Shown here one piece after another: positions 8,074 through 14,764 of a stretch of DNA of 23,815 nucleotides; position 1 is the first letter of the stretch, and the number at the start of each line of letters is the position of its first letter. The position numbers and the translations under genes are program-made. The stretch lies in contig DATIXI010000019.1 in NCBI GenBank assembly GCA_035518635.1, forward strand, positions 1 to 23,815, in the 5' to 3' direction. The notes under the pieces were generated by a model, which saw nothing but the letters and a program-made list of their open reading frames with translations, did no database searches and was not told the origin of the DNA. Origin of the DNA: AC-32 sp035518635. Its GTDB lineage: Bacteria > Actinomycetota > Thermoleophilia > Gaiellales > Gaiellaceae.

Positions 8074-9042
8074 ATGAGCGTCGTCGAGACGGTCCGCGGG
8101 CCGGTGGAGCTGTCGGAGCTCGGACCCGCGCTGATGCACGAGCACATCTTCGTGCTGCTGCCCGAGGCGCTCCAGAACTACGGACACGTCTGGGGCGCGA
8201 GCTACTGGGACGAGGAGGAGCGGGTCGCGGATGCGATCGTCAAGCTGCGCGCCGTGCGCGAGGCGGGCATCCGGACGCTCGTCGACCCGACCGCGCCGGG
8301 ACTCGGGCGCTACATCCCGCGCATCCAGCGCGTCAACGCGGAGGTCGACCTCAACATCGTCGTCGCGAGCGGCATCTACGCGTTCCTGGAGCTGCCTGGC
8401 TTCTTCCAGTACCGCAGCCCCGAGGCGATCGCCGGGTTCTTCGTCCGCGAGATCCGGGAGGGAATCGACGACACCGGGGTCAAGGCGGCGTTCCTCAAGT
8501 GCTGCGTCGAGGCGCACGGCCTGGTCGGCGACATCCCGCGGATCCTCTCGGCGATCGCGATCGCCGCCGTCGAGACGGGCGTGCCGGTGATGGTCCACAC
8601 GAACGCCTCGGCGAAGACCGGCCTGCTCGCGCTCGAAGCGCTCACGACGGAGGGCGTCGACCCCGCTCGGCTGCTGCTCGCGCACGCCGGCGACAGCAAC
8701 GACCTCGACTACCTGCGCACGCTCGGCGACAGCGGCGCCTGGCTCGGCTGCGACCGCTTCAATATCCCGCACTTCAACCCGGACGCGGACCGGATCGCCA
8801 CGCTGACGGAGCTCGTCGCGGAGGGCTACGCCGGTCAGATCCACCTCTCGCACGACGCGGCCTGCTTCTACGACTTCATGACCGGCGACCCGAACTTCGC
8901 CGACGAGCGGCCGAACTACCTGCACATCTGGACGACGATCCTGCCTGCGCTGCTCGAGGCGGGCGTCACGCAGGAGCAGATCGACCAGATGACGGTCGAG
9001 AACCCTCAGCGGTTCTTCGCACCACCTTCCCGGGATTCATGA
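8074..9042 (+). CDS. Phosphotriesterase-family metallohydrolase
   Basis: A 322-residue amidohydrolase-superfamily TIM barrel of the phosphotriesterase (PTE) family. Members hydrolyse organophosphate esters, lactones or unknown natural substrates. All metal ligands of the binuclear site can be placed: H22 and H24 in MHEHIF, the bridging carboxylated lysine K142 in AFLKCC, H175 in VMVHTNAS, H204 in LLAHAGDSN and D261 in LSHDAACF. The family ending TVENPQRFF is present. ATG at 8074 is 26 nt after the permease gene; no strong ribosome binding site is visible, while CTACGT upstream is a weak -10 candidate. The last 77 nt overlap the end of the convergent oxidase gene. A lactonase or a promiscuous phosphodiesterase are both possible; the substrate cannot be read from the sequence. 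Confidence 0.92.
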   Translation: MSVVETVRGPVELSELGPALMHEHIFVLLPEALQNYGHVWGASYWDEEERVADAIVKLRAVREAGIRTLVDPTAPGLGRYIPRIQRVNAEVDLNIVVASGIYAFLELPGFFQYRSPEAIAGFFVREIREGIDDTGVKAAFLKCCVEAHGLVGDIPRILSAIAIAAVETGVPVMVHTNASAKTGLLALEALTTEGVDPARLLLAHAGDSNDLDYLRTLGDSGAWLGCDRFNIPHFNPDADRIATLTELVAEGYAGQIHLSHDAACFYDFMTGDPNFADERPNYLHIWTTILPALLEAGVTQEQIDQMTVENPQRFFAPPSRDS

Positions 9043-10375
9043 TCCCGCGAGGGTCGAACAGATCCTTGATTCCGCGGTAAAGCGGGAGCAGATCCGGGTG
9101 CTCGAGCTCGAGCGCAGGCATCTTGCCGATGCCGACGCCGTGCTCTCCGGTGCACGTCCCCCTGCGCGCAACGGCGTCCTCGACGACGAGGCGCGAGAGC
9201 TCGTGCCAGCCGTCCACGTCCTTCGGGTCGTCCGGGTCGACCGTGACACCTACGTGGAAGTTGCCGTCGCCGACGTGGCCGAGAATCCCGGCGCGGAGCC
9301 CGAGCCGGTCGGCGGTCTCACGCGCATGCGTGACTGCGGCCGGAAGCTCTTCGAGCGGCACGCAGACGTCCGTCACGCACTCCCTCGTACCCGGCCACAG
9401 GTGCGCCCATGCGTAGGCCGCGCTGTGACGGGCCGACCAGAGCTGCGCGCGGCGGTCGGCGTCGCGCTCGTGGACGGCCTCGACAGCGCCCTCCTCCTGG
9501 GCGAGCGCTAGGACGAGCTGGAGGTCGTCCTCGACCGAGCCCTCGCTGCCCGCTGCCTCGACGAACAGGGACGGCACCTCCGGGTAGGCGGTGTCTGCGT
9601 ACGCGTTGATCGCATGGATGTTCATCGCGTCGAGCAGCTCGAGCCGGCGGACGCCGGTCCCCGCCGCCACTGCCGCAACGGCCGTCCGGCACGCGGCCTC
9701 GAGGGTCGGGAAGGCAATCCGCGCCGCGACGACGTGCTCGGGGATGCCGTAGAGCCGAAGCGTCAGCTCCGTGATCACGCCGAGCGTGCCCTCGGAGCCG
9801 ACGAACAGTCCGGTGAGGTCGTAGCCCGCCGAGGTCTTGAGCGCCCGCGAGCCGGTGCGGATCACCTCTCCGCCGGCAAGGACGGCCTCGAGCGCGAGCA
9901 CGTTCGGGCGCATCTTCCCGAAGCGGATCGTGGTCGTCCCGGCCGCGTTCGTCGCGGCCATGCCTCCGAGCGTCGCATCGGCGCCGGGGTCGACCGGGAA
10001 CCAGAGGCCGTGCTCTCCGGCCGCCCGCTCGAGCGCGAGGCGGGTCACGCCGGGCTGGACAGTCGCGGTCAGGTTCGCCGGCTCGACCGACAGGATCCGG
10101 TCCATGCGAGAGAGGTCGATGCTGATGCCGCCGTCGACCGGGATCACGTGGCCCTCGAGGCTCGAGCCCGCGCCGAACGGCGTCACCGGCACGCCCTCCT
10201 CGTCCGCGACTGCGAGCAGCCGCGAGACCTCCTCGGTCGAGACCGGGTAGACCACGACGTCGGGCGGCCGCCGCTCGTGGAACGTCATGTCCTCGCCGTG
10301 CACGACCCGGTCCGACTCGCCCGTGGAGACGCGGCCGGGTTCGTCGAGAGCGGCCCGGAGAGCCTCGAGGTCCAT
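8966..10375 (-). CDS. FAD-binding oxidase, GlcD / D-lactate dehydrogenase type
   Basis: 469-residue flavoprotein that oxidises a 2-hydroxy acid such as glycolate or D-lactate. The PCMH-type FAD domain runs from about 40 to 215: VVVYPVSTEEVSRLL, the FAD pyrophosphate stretch PFGAGSSLEGH, PVDPGADATLGGMAATNAAG and FVGSEGTLGVITELTLRL. The C-terminal oxidase domain carries GHVGDGNFHVGV and CTGEHGVGIGK. The conserved ending LFDPRGIMNPGKVV is followed by 17 extra residues encoded antisense to the end of the PTE gene. ATG at 10375 fits the usual family start. Lies 10 nt after a gene for a two-TM membrane protein, so they are probably co-transcribed. GlcD and D-LDH cannot be separated without the partner subunits, which are absent here. 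Confidence 0.93.
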   Translation of the reverse strand: MDLEALRAALDEPGRVSTGESDRVVHGEDMTFHERRPPDVVVYPVSTEEVSRLLAVADEEGVPVTPFGAGSSLEGHVIPVDGGISIDLSRMDRILSVEPANLTATVQPGVTRLALERAAGEHGLWFPVDPGADATLGGMAATNAAGTTTIRFGKMRPNVLALEAVLAGGEVIRTGSRALKTSAGYDLTGLFVGSEGTLGVITELTLRLYGIPEHVVAARIAFPTLEAACRTAVAAVAAGTGVRRLELLDAMNIHAINAYADTAYPEVPSLFVEAAGSEGSVEDDLQLVLALAQEEGAVEAVHERDADRRAQLWSARHSAAYAWAHLWPGTRECVTDVCVPLEELPAAVTHARETADRLGLRAGILGHVGDGNFHVGVTVDPDDPKDVDGWHELSRLVVEDAVARRGTCTGEHGVGIGKMPALELEHPDLLPLYRGIKDLFDPRGIMNPGKVVRRTAEGSRPSSGRSAPA

Positions 10376-10385
10376 GCGGCGAACC

Positions 10386-11129
10386 CTACGACTCTGGCTC
10401 GTCGCGCTTGAGAACCGTGCTGGCGACCTTGATGCCGAACCGCCCGGGCATCAGGACGACGTCCCACATCTGGTTGACGACCCCGCCTCCGGGGAGGTCA
10501 TCGGCGAGCGACTCGACCATGTCGTCCGAGGCCTCGAGGATGTCCGAGCCCGCGTCCACCACGCCCTCGGCCATGTCACCGGCCATCGGCACGGCCGCGG
10601 CGGCGATCTCGATGGTCAGAGCCGGCGCGAGCCGCGCGAGGGTCTCGCGCACCGCCTGCTCGGCCTCGTCGCGGGCGCTCTCGAGCTCGTTCAGCGTCTC
10701 CTCCGGGCCTGCGGTGAACACGTGCCACCACTTCCACCCGGTCACGTGGCCGGCGCGGATCATCAACGCGATCGCCAGGACGCCGCCGAGTACGATCCAG
10801 ATGATCGCCATGATCACCGCCGCGAGCCAAGGCGAGACGGCGGTCGAGAGCCCGAGCATCGCCGCCGCGTTCACGAACACGAACGCGGTCAGGAACGCAA
10901 CCGCGGCGAGGACGGCGCCCAGGATGTCCCGCGCGGTCCGCCGAACCTCTGGCATGTTCCGGTGCGCGGCGAGCTGCGCCTCGCAGAACGCCAGAACGCT
11001 GACGTCGTGCCCGAGCTGGACGGCGAGCTCGGTTACGGACTCGGCTTCTTGCTCCTGCTCCCCGTTCTCGGCCTCGTCACGCTCCGCCACCTCAGTCGGC
11101 GCCTCAACCGAGTCGACCGTCTCGCTCAC
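10386..11129 (-). CDS. Two-TM membrane protein, holin_3_6-like layout
   Basis: 247 residues, no confident family. An acidic N-terminus (about 1-35, rich in Glu) precedes a short soluble stretch. Two transmembrane segments follow at about 69-92 (ILGAVLAAVAFLTAFVFVNA) and 100-124 (PWLAAVIMAIIWIVLGGVLA). The remaining half is soluble and partly helical with a charged LNELESARDEAEQAVRETL region. The early NMPEVRRTARDIL plus two close TM helices resembles actinobacterial membrane proteins labelled phage holin family (Holin_3_6), but this is only a layout match. Ten nt separate it from the oxidase gene. It is not evidence for a prophage here. Confidence 0.75.
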   Translation of the reverse strand: MSETVDSVEAPTEVAERDEAENGEQEQEAESVTELAVQLGHDVSVLAFCEAQLAAHRNMPEVRRTARDILGAVLAAVAFLTAFVFVNAAAMLGLSTAVSPWLAAVIMAIIWIVLGGVLAIALMIRAGHVTGWKWWHVFTAGPEETLNELESARDEAEQAVRETLARLAPALTIEIAAAAVPMAGDMAEGVVDAGSDILEASDDMVESLADDLPGGGVVNQMWDVVLMPGRFGIKVASTVLKRDEPES

Positions 11130-11143
11130 GACACGGTCAGACT

Positions 11144-11176
11144 AGCGCGGCCGCGCCGGGCAGGTGCAGCCGCGCT
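11144..11176 (-). terminator. Hairpin after the 102-residue gene
   Basis: Perfect 8-bp arms AGCGCGGC (11144-11151) and GCCGCGCT (11169-11176) with a 17-nt loop, located shortly after the stop of the gene at 11198-11506. No T-run is present, so termination is a guess. Confidence 0.4.
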
Positions 11177-11197
11177 CTTCACGATGGCCGACCGGCT

Positions 11198-11506
11198 CTA
11201 CTGTGCGTCTCGCTCGAGAAGGACCTCGAACGAATCAACCGAGACGCGGCGAATGTTGCTGTCCTCGGGCGGGCTCATCGCCTCGAACACGGCAGCCGCC
11301 TTCTGCATGTCCTCTTCCGACTCGTACCGGGTCGAGACCACGACCTGTCCAGCCCCGCGGTCGGCGAGAACCGTGATCCGCTTCGCGGGCACGCCCTCGG
11401 GCGGTCCCTCGGCGGAGTTGATCTCGCTGACGAGCGCGTCGATGGCTGCATCGTCGGCCTCGAACGTGACTACGCGAGCGTGCTGGCCCACAACGTCCTC
11501 CTCCAT
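11198..11506 (-). CDS. Conserved-looking small protein, possible dimeric alpha-beta barrel
   Basis: 102 residues, function not recognised. The pattern of a beta strand ARVVTFEA, a helix DAAIDALVSEINSA, strands KRITVLADRGAGQVVVSTRYES, a helix EEDMQKAAAVFEAM and a final strand RRVSVDSFEVLLE suggests a ferredoxin-like alpha+beta fold. Small monooxygenase or stress-response barrel proteins look like this. ATG at 11506 is followed by MEEDVVGQH; the first eight residues may be dispensable. Codon use matches the surrounding genes, which supports it being real. Lies downstream of the methyltransferase gene with a 36-nt gap. Confidence 0.75.
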   Translation of the reverse strand: MEEDVVGQHARVVTFEADDAAIDALVSEINSAEGPPEGVPAKRITVLADRGAGQVVVSTRYESEEDMQKAAAVFEAMSPPEDSNIRRVSVDSFEVLLERDAQ

Positions 11507-11542
11507 TCGGGTTCCGTGGACCCTAGCGCCGTTTGGGCGAGA

Positions 11543-12331
11543 TCAGTCCACCCAGCCGAGCGCGCCGCAGTAGAGCCACGCCGCGAAGGCGTCGGGCAGC
11601 TCACCCCACTCGTGCAGCGCGGTGAGCAGCGAGTCGAGCTCGGCCTGCGTTGCCCAGCCCTCGCCGACGATTACCTTCGCCATCTCCGGAGCCGAGAACA
11701 GCCCCACGGCGAACTCCGCGAACCAGCGCGTGGACGCGAGGTCGCCGTAGACCTCCGGCGCGTGCGCCACCCCCTGGGTGCGGGCGAAACCCGCCTCCAG
11801 CATCAGCGTCCGCAGCCGTCGTGAGTAGCGAGCGTTCCCGCCCTCGTGCGCCACGGCGCGCTCGAACAGGCGAGGGCCGAGCTCGAGCGCCGGGATCTCC
11901 GGGGACATCACGACCGTGCCGAGGTCGTCGTCGGTGACCGAGGCAAGACCGCCGCTGCGAAGAACGCGCCGCATCTCGGCCAGCGCGCGAATCTGCTCCC
12001 GGACGTACATCAGGACAGCGTTGGCGTAGACGACGTCGAAGGTCGCATCGGCGAACGGCAGCTCGTAGACGGAGGACGTGAAGAACTCGGCGTTCTCGAT
12101 CCCGCGCTCGGCCGCGGATCTCTGCGCGACCTCGACCTGGCCGGGGTCGGCGTCGATCCCCACGATGCGGCCGGGAGAGACGGTCGCGGCGAGGTCGAGC
12201 GCAATGCTGCCCACGCCGCAGCCGACGTCGAGCACGTCCATGCCGGAGCGCACGTGCGGCAGGAGGAACGGGAGGAACCCGCCCGCGTCGCGGTTGGCGA
12301 CATAGCCGCGCTGCACGCCTTCCTCGATCAC
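11543..12331 (-). CDS. SAM-dependent methyltransferase (UbiE/Methyltransf_11-like)
   Basis: 262 residues. Motif I VLDVGCGVGSIALDLA (about 33-48) with the complete glycine pattern, IVGIDADPGQVEVAQ (acidic ribose-binding Asp), AEFFTSSVYELPFADATFDVVYANAVLMYV and EMRRVLRSGGLASVTD follow the Methyltransf_11 order. The substrate is unknown; a C-terminal helical region (residues 175-262) probably forms the substrate lid. The start is GTG at 12331. The preceding in-frame codons HIDQRY are similar to family sequence and lead to a TGA, so a slightly longer product from a rare ATC start cannot be excluded. Confidence 0.9.
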   Translation of the reverse strand: MIEEGVQRGYVANRDAGGFLPFLLPHVRSGMDVLDVGCGVGSIALDLAATVSPGRIVGIDADPGQVEVAQRSAAERGIENAEFFTSSVYELPFADATFDVVYANAVLMYVREQIRALAEMRRVLRSGGLASVTDDDLGTVVMSPEIPALELGPRLFERAVAHEGGNARYSRRLRTLMLEAGFARTQGVAHAPEVYGDLASTRWFAEFAVGLFSAPEMAKVIVGEGWATQAELDSLLTALHEWGELPDAFAAWLYCGALGWVD

Positions 12332-12373
12332 GTAGCGCTGGTCGATGTGTCAACCCTAGTCCCGAGCAGGCGC

Positions 12374-12964
12374 TCAGGTCGTCCGGTGAGACCGGCGGAG
12401 GAGTTGCTGGCCGGGGACGAACCGGGGCACGCGCTCGCGGTAGCGCGCGTACTCCTCGGGGAACGTCTTGCTCATAAGACGCTCCTCGATCGGGATCCTC
12501 GTCGCGACGACGGCAGCGCCGACCACGAGGAAGGCGAGCGTGGTGCCCAGGCCGTTCAGGAGCACGGTGCCCACGAGCATCCCGAAGAGGCCGGTGTAGA
12601 TCGGATGGCGCGTGACGGCGTAGGGCCCGTCGGTCCGGAGCTCGTGGGGTGCCTGGAGGACGTCCGGGGATGCCGACCACATGCGTCCGAGCTTGACGCG
12701 CGCCCACACCGTGAAGGCCGTGGAGGCGACCAGGAGGACGAGGCCGGGGATCTCGATCCACAGCGCGTGGTCTGTGACCCGATGCAGCTCGTGCCGGCCC
12801 AGGCGGGAGACGAGAACCAGGGCGATGACCGCACCGATCCGCCAGATGGCTCCGCTCCCGTAGCCCTGCCGCCGCCCGTGCGGTCCCCGGGCGCCGTACG
12901 CGGCGCCGGCGATCCACGTTACGAGGACGAGGCCCCAGCAGATCGCGGTCGCGATGACAGCCAC
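12374..12964 (-). CDS. Isoprenylcysteine carboxyl methyltransferase-like membrane enzyme
   Basis: 196-residue integral membrane protein of the ICMT/PEMT-like methyltransferase family. Hydrophobic segments lie at about 3-23, 41-55, 70-88 and 128-154. The family signature is GPYAVTRHPIYTGLFGMLVG, which forms the SAM site, followed by EERLMSKTFPEEYARYRERVPRFVP. In bacteria such proteins methylate unknown lipid-like or small substrates; there is no prenylated-protein partner here. GTG at 12964 is the only usable start, and the AGGA just before it is unusually close to the start codon. Divergent from the iron permease gene with about 64 nt between start codons. Confidence 0.88.
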   Translation of the reverse strand: MAVIATAICWGLVLVTWIAGAAYGARGPHGRRQGYGSGAIWRIGAVIALVLVSRLGRHELHRVTDHALWIEIPGLVLLVASTAFTVWARVKLGRMWSASPDVLQAPHELRTDGPYAVTRHPIYTGLFGMLVGTVLLNGLGTTLAFLVVGAAVVATRIPIEERLMSKTFPEEYARYRERVPRFVPGQQLLRRSHRTT

Positions 12965-13011
12965 TCCTGCATCTTGGCGACAGTTGGAGTCTCGGCGTTC
13001 CTCAGGGACTG

Positions 13012-13029
13012 TGTAAGGTGCCCCTTACA
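13012..13029 (+). promoter_or_regulatory. Palindromic operator candidate over the -10 box of the iron permease
   Basis: Arms TGTAAGG and CCTTACA are separated by TGCC. The left arm contains TAAGGT (13014-13019), a TANNNT box ending 9 nt before the ATG at 13029, and the right arm touches that ATG. A repressor bound here would block the promoter. An iron-sensing DtxR/IdeR-type repressor is the natural guess from the gene controlled. Confidence 0.5.
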
Positions 13030-14033
13030 TGCTTGTGGGCCGCTGCACGACCGCCGAGGAGCTAGCGCTGCGACGGCGCATCCAACGGCGCGCCGCTTGG
13101 AGCCTGGTTGCGGGAGCGGCGCTCGCCGCCCTCGTCTGGAAGGCAACGACCGCGCCGGGCGGGGTCCCCGATCCGACAGCGCCCGGCGCGAATCTCAGCC
13201 ACGGGGCCGTGATCGTCGACAGCGGCCTGCTCGTCTTCCGGGAGGGGCTCGAGGCGGTGCTCGTGCTCGCGGCGCTGACCGCGAGCTTCGTCGGCGCCAA
13301 CAGCGGGCTTCGCCGCCCGGTCGCAGCTGGAGCCGGCGGCGCGCTTCTCGCCTCGGTCGCGACCTGGTTCCTCGCCATCCTCGTGATCGGCGCGCTCGGC
13401 GGCCCGGGCCTGGACATCCAGGCGGCGACCGGGCTCATCGCCGTGGCCGTGCTGCTCGTCGTGATGAACTGGTTCTTCCACAAGATCTACTGGACAGGCT
13501 GGATCTCGGCTCACAACCGGGTCCGCCGCCGCCTCGCGGCGCCCGGCATCGGCCGGCGAGCTCTGCTCGGCCTCGCGATCCTGGGCTTCACCTCGGTCTA
13601 CCGCGAGGGGTTCGAGGTTGTGCTCTTCCTGCAGAACCTCCGCCTCACCGCTGGCTCCAGCGCCGTGCTCGAAGGTGTGGCGATCGGCTTCGCGCTCACC
13701 GTCGCCGCCGGCACGATCACCTTCTCCGCCCAGCACCGACTCCCCTACCGGCGCATGCTCGTCGCGACCGGGATCCTGCTCGGCTTCGTCCTGCTGGTCA
13801 TGGTCGGCGAGAGCGTGCAGGAGCTGCAGCTCGCGGGCTGGATTCCCACGACCCCGATCGGCGTCGGCTTCCCGGGCTTCGTCCAGCTCTGGTTCGCCAT
13901 TTTCCCGACCGTCGAAGGGCTCTTGGCCCAAGTTGGAGCGGCCGCCGTGGTCATCGGCTCCTACCTGCTGGCCGAGCGCGCTCGCCGGCCGGCCCTCCAG
14001 ACCCTGGAGCCCGCCGCCGACACCGTCCTCTGA
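13029..14033 (+). CDS. FTR1 family high-affinity iron permease
   Basis: 334-residue membrane permease for iron uptake. Two REGLE-type iron motifs are present: REGLE at 71-75 (LLVFREGLEAVLVL) and REGFE at 192-196 (SVYREGFEVVLFL), each in a transmembrane segment, as in EfeU/FTR1. About seven hydrophobic segments are visible, including 24-38, 61-88, 97-125, 132-150, 178-200 and 240-260. No EfeO or EfeB partner is encoded nearby. ATG at 13029 lies right after the operator palindrome, giving a leaderless or nearly leaderless message. The convergent side ends in a 21-bp inverted repeat. Confidence 0.93.
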   Translation: MLVGRCTTAEELALRRRIQRRAAWSLVAGAALAALVWKATTAPGGVPDPTAPGANLSHGAVIVDSGLLVFREGLEAVLVLAALTASFVGANSGLRRPVAAGAGGALLASVATWFLAILVIGALGGPGLDIQAATGLIAVAVLLVVMNWFFHKIYWTGWISAHNRVRRRLAAPGIGRRALLGLAILGFTSVYREGFEVVLFLQNLRLTAGSSAVLEGVAIGFALTVAAGTITFSAQHRLPYRRMLVATGILLGFVLLVMVGESVQELQLAGWIPTTPIGVGFPGFVQLWFAIFPTVEGLLAQVGAAAVVIGSYLLAERARRPALQTLEPAADTVL

Positions 14034-14046
14034 CCGGCTCGACAGC

Positions 14047-14067
14047 ACACGGTGTCGGACACCGTGT
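14047..14067. terminator. 21-bp inverted repeat after the iron permease gene
   Basis: ACACGGTGTC, one G, then GACACCGTGT: ten perfect pairs with a single unpaired base, 13 nt after the permease stop. It lacks a T-run. A one-base loop favours reading it as a DNA palindrome or a cruciform as much as a terminator. Confidence 0.5.
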
Positions 14068-14290
14068 CGTGTCAGAGCTCGCCGGGCTTGCCTCCTCTCG
14101 GACGTGTCCGGCGAGTCGGTGTTTTCCCGAACGCTATTTCAGAGGATCGTCGGATGAAGCGGCCGACGACTACCAAGAGACTGCCTCTGGAGCCGGGCGG
14201 GCTCGGCGATTAGTCCACCTCACCGGCTGGCGGCGTTTCGGCACGTCGCTGGGAGTCCACCCGGCTCCTTCGCTGCGCCGTTGCGATCAT

Positions 14291-14309
14291 GCTTCGGCAT
14301 CGCCGAAGC
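14291..14309 (-). terminator. Probable original terminator of the tRNA-Val gene, now displaced
   Basis: GCTTCGGC, ATC, GCCGAAGC: an 8-bp perfect stem with a 3-nt loop. It lies 17 nt beyond the duplicated tRNA 3' end at 14327, on the side that would have followed the tRNA before the element inserted. Confidence 0.5.
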
Positions 14310-14326
14310 GCCCTTCGTCGGGGAGA

Positions 14327-14342
14327 TGGGCGGTACTGGGCT
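14327..14342. repeat. Distal attachment site (copy of tRNA-Val 3' end)
   Basis: TGGGCGGTACTGGGCT is identical to 16168-16183, the 3' end of tRNA-Val read on the minus strand; after one mismatch three more bases (GAA) also match. The rest of the tRNA is absent here, so this is not a second gene but the far att site. Confidence 0.85.
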
Positions 14343-14372
14343 AGAAGCCCGCTGCAAATCGCGGGGTTTATC

Positions 14373-14402
14373 TCACCGAGGTCTGCACCGGGGTCAGCAC
14401 CG
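14373..14402. repeat. Candidate integrase arm-type sites, left end
   Basis: TCACCGAGGTCTGCACCG (14373-14390) matches 16074-16091 at 17 of 18 positions. Its core GGTCTGCACCG is followed in tandem, 12 bp on, by GGTCAGCACCG (14392-14402). Position just inside the element end suits arm-type integrase binding sites; this is inference. Confidence 0.5.
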
Positions 14403-14435
14403 TTCGAGCACATCCGTGCTTATTCACCGGTGCTG
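14395..14435 (-). terminator. Nested hairpin at the end of the zinc-finger gene
   Basis: Outer arms CAGCACCG (14395-14402) and CGGTGCTG (14428-14435) enclose inner arms AGCAC and GTGCT (14407-14420). The structure spans the stop codon of the minus-strand gene at 14420-14659. Confidence 0.45.
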
Positions 14436-14659
14436 CGGAAGCCAATGATCGTTCCAGCGCAGTCGGGCACCAGGTCGTCGAGATCGAGCTGGGCCGGGTG
14501 GGGGGCCGTCAGCTCCTCGTCGATGATCTCGTTGCAGAGGTCGATGCACTCGCCGCAGATGTAGACCCCGGGGCCTGCGATGAGCTTCTTGATTTGGTGC
14601 TGGCTCTTGCCGCAAAAGCTGCAGAGAAGCTCCTCGTTGCCGTCGGATTCGCGGGCCAC
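14420..14659 (-). CDS. Free-standing ClpX-type C4 zinc-finger protein on the element
   Basis: 79 residues. The first 50 match the N-terminal zinc-binding domain of ClpX: LLCSFCGKSQHQIKKLIAGP and GVYICGECIDLCNEIIDEEL, with zinc ligands C13, C16, C35 and C38. In ClpX this domain dimerises and binds adaptors and some substrates of the ClpXP protease. The AAA+ motor that follows it in ClpX is missing; instead a 29-residue tail, TAPHPAQLDLDDLVPDCAGT and IIGFRSTGE, ends the protein. GTG at 14659 is preceded by AAAAGGAGAGA, a strong ribosome binding site, which argues for expression. It lies inside the tRNA-bounded element, downstream of the integrase gene on the same strand. It could be a decoy or modulator of ClpX partners, a cut-down clpX copy, or a DNA-binding finger. 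The domain call is strong, the role unknown. Confidence 0.85.
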   Translation of the reverse strand: MARESDGNEELLCSFCGKSQHQIKKLIAGPGVYICGECIDLCNEIIDEELTAPHPAQLDLDDLVPDCAGTIIGFRSTGE

Positions 14660-14692
14660 GTCTCTCCTTTTACCTCTGATGTAGCTTCACCG

Positions 14693-14764
14693 CTAGGTTA
14701 GGGCTCCCTCCTTCTGGGCGAGCCAACGCAGATACTCGACCTCAGCCTCGGTGAACCGCTCCTT
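14693..14764 (-). other. Coding-like 23-codon segment in frame after the integrase stop
   Basis: Directly after the integrase TGA the same frame continues as KERFTEAEVEYLRWLAQKEG and ALT, then stops. The composition looks like protein, but there is no start codon. It might be a relic of a longer integrase tail, a degraded small gene, or a readthrough extension. Confidence 0.3.

Larger units (their letters stand above)
14034..14326. other. Gene-free stretch between the iron permease and the integrated element
   Basis: No frame here shows coding character on either strand. It contains a 21-bp inverted repeat (14047-14067) and, near the element end, the hairpin at 14291-14309. Base composition is somewhat less GC-rich around 14110-14160. 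Confidence 0.6.

Noticed and set aside
10386..11129. Holin of a prophage
   Set aside because: Only the layout of two TM helices resembles Holin_3_6; no lysin, capsid or other phage gene is near.
14327..14342. A second tRNA gene
   Set aside because: Only the last 16 bases of the tRNA are present; no D arm or anticodon arm can be folded.
14210..14413. 67-residue minus-strand frame across the att site
   Set aside because: Basic, low-complexity product running through the tRNA fragment and hairpin; no ribosome binding site.
14420..14659. The 5' end of the host's main clpX gene
   Set aside because: The frame stops after 79 residues with a divergent tail, and the next sequence is the element end, not an AAA+ domain. 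It lies inside the tRNA-bounded element.
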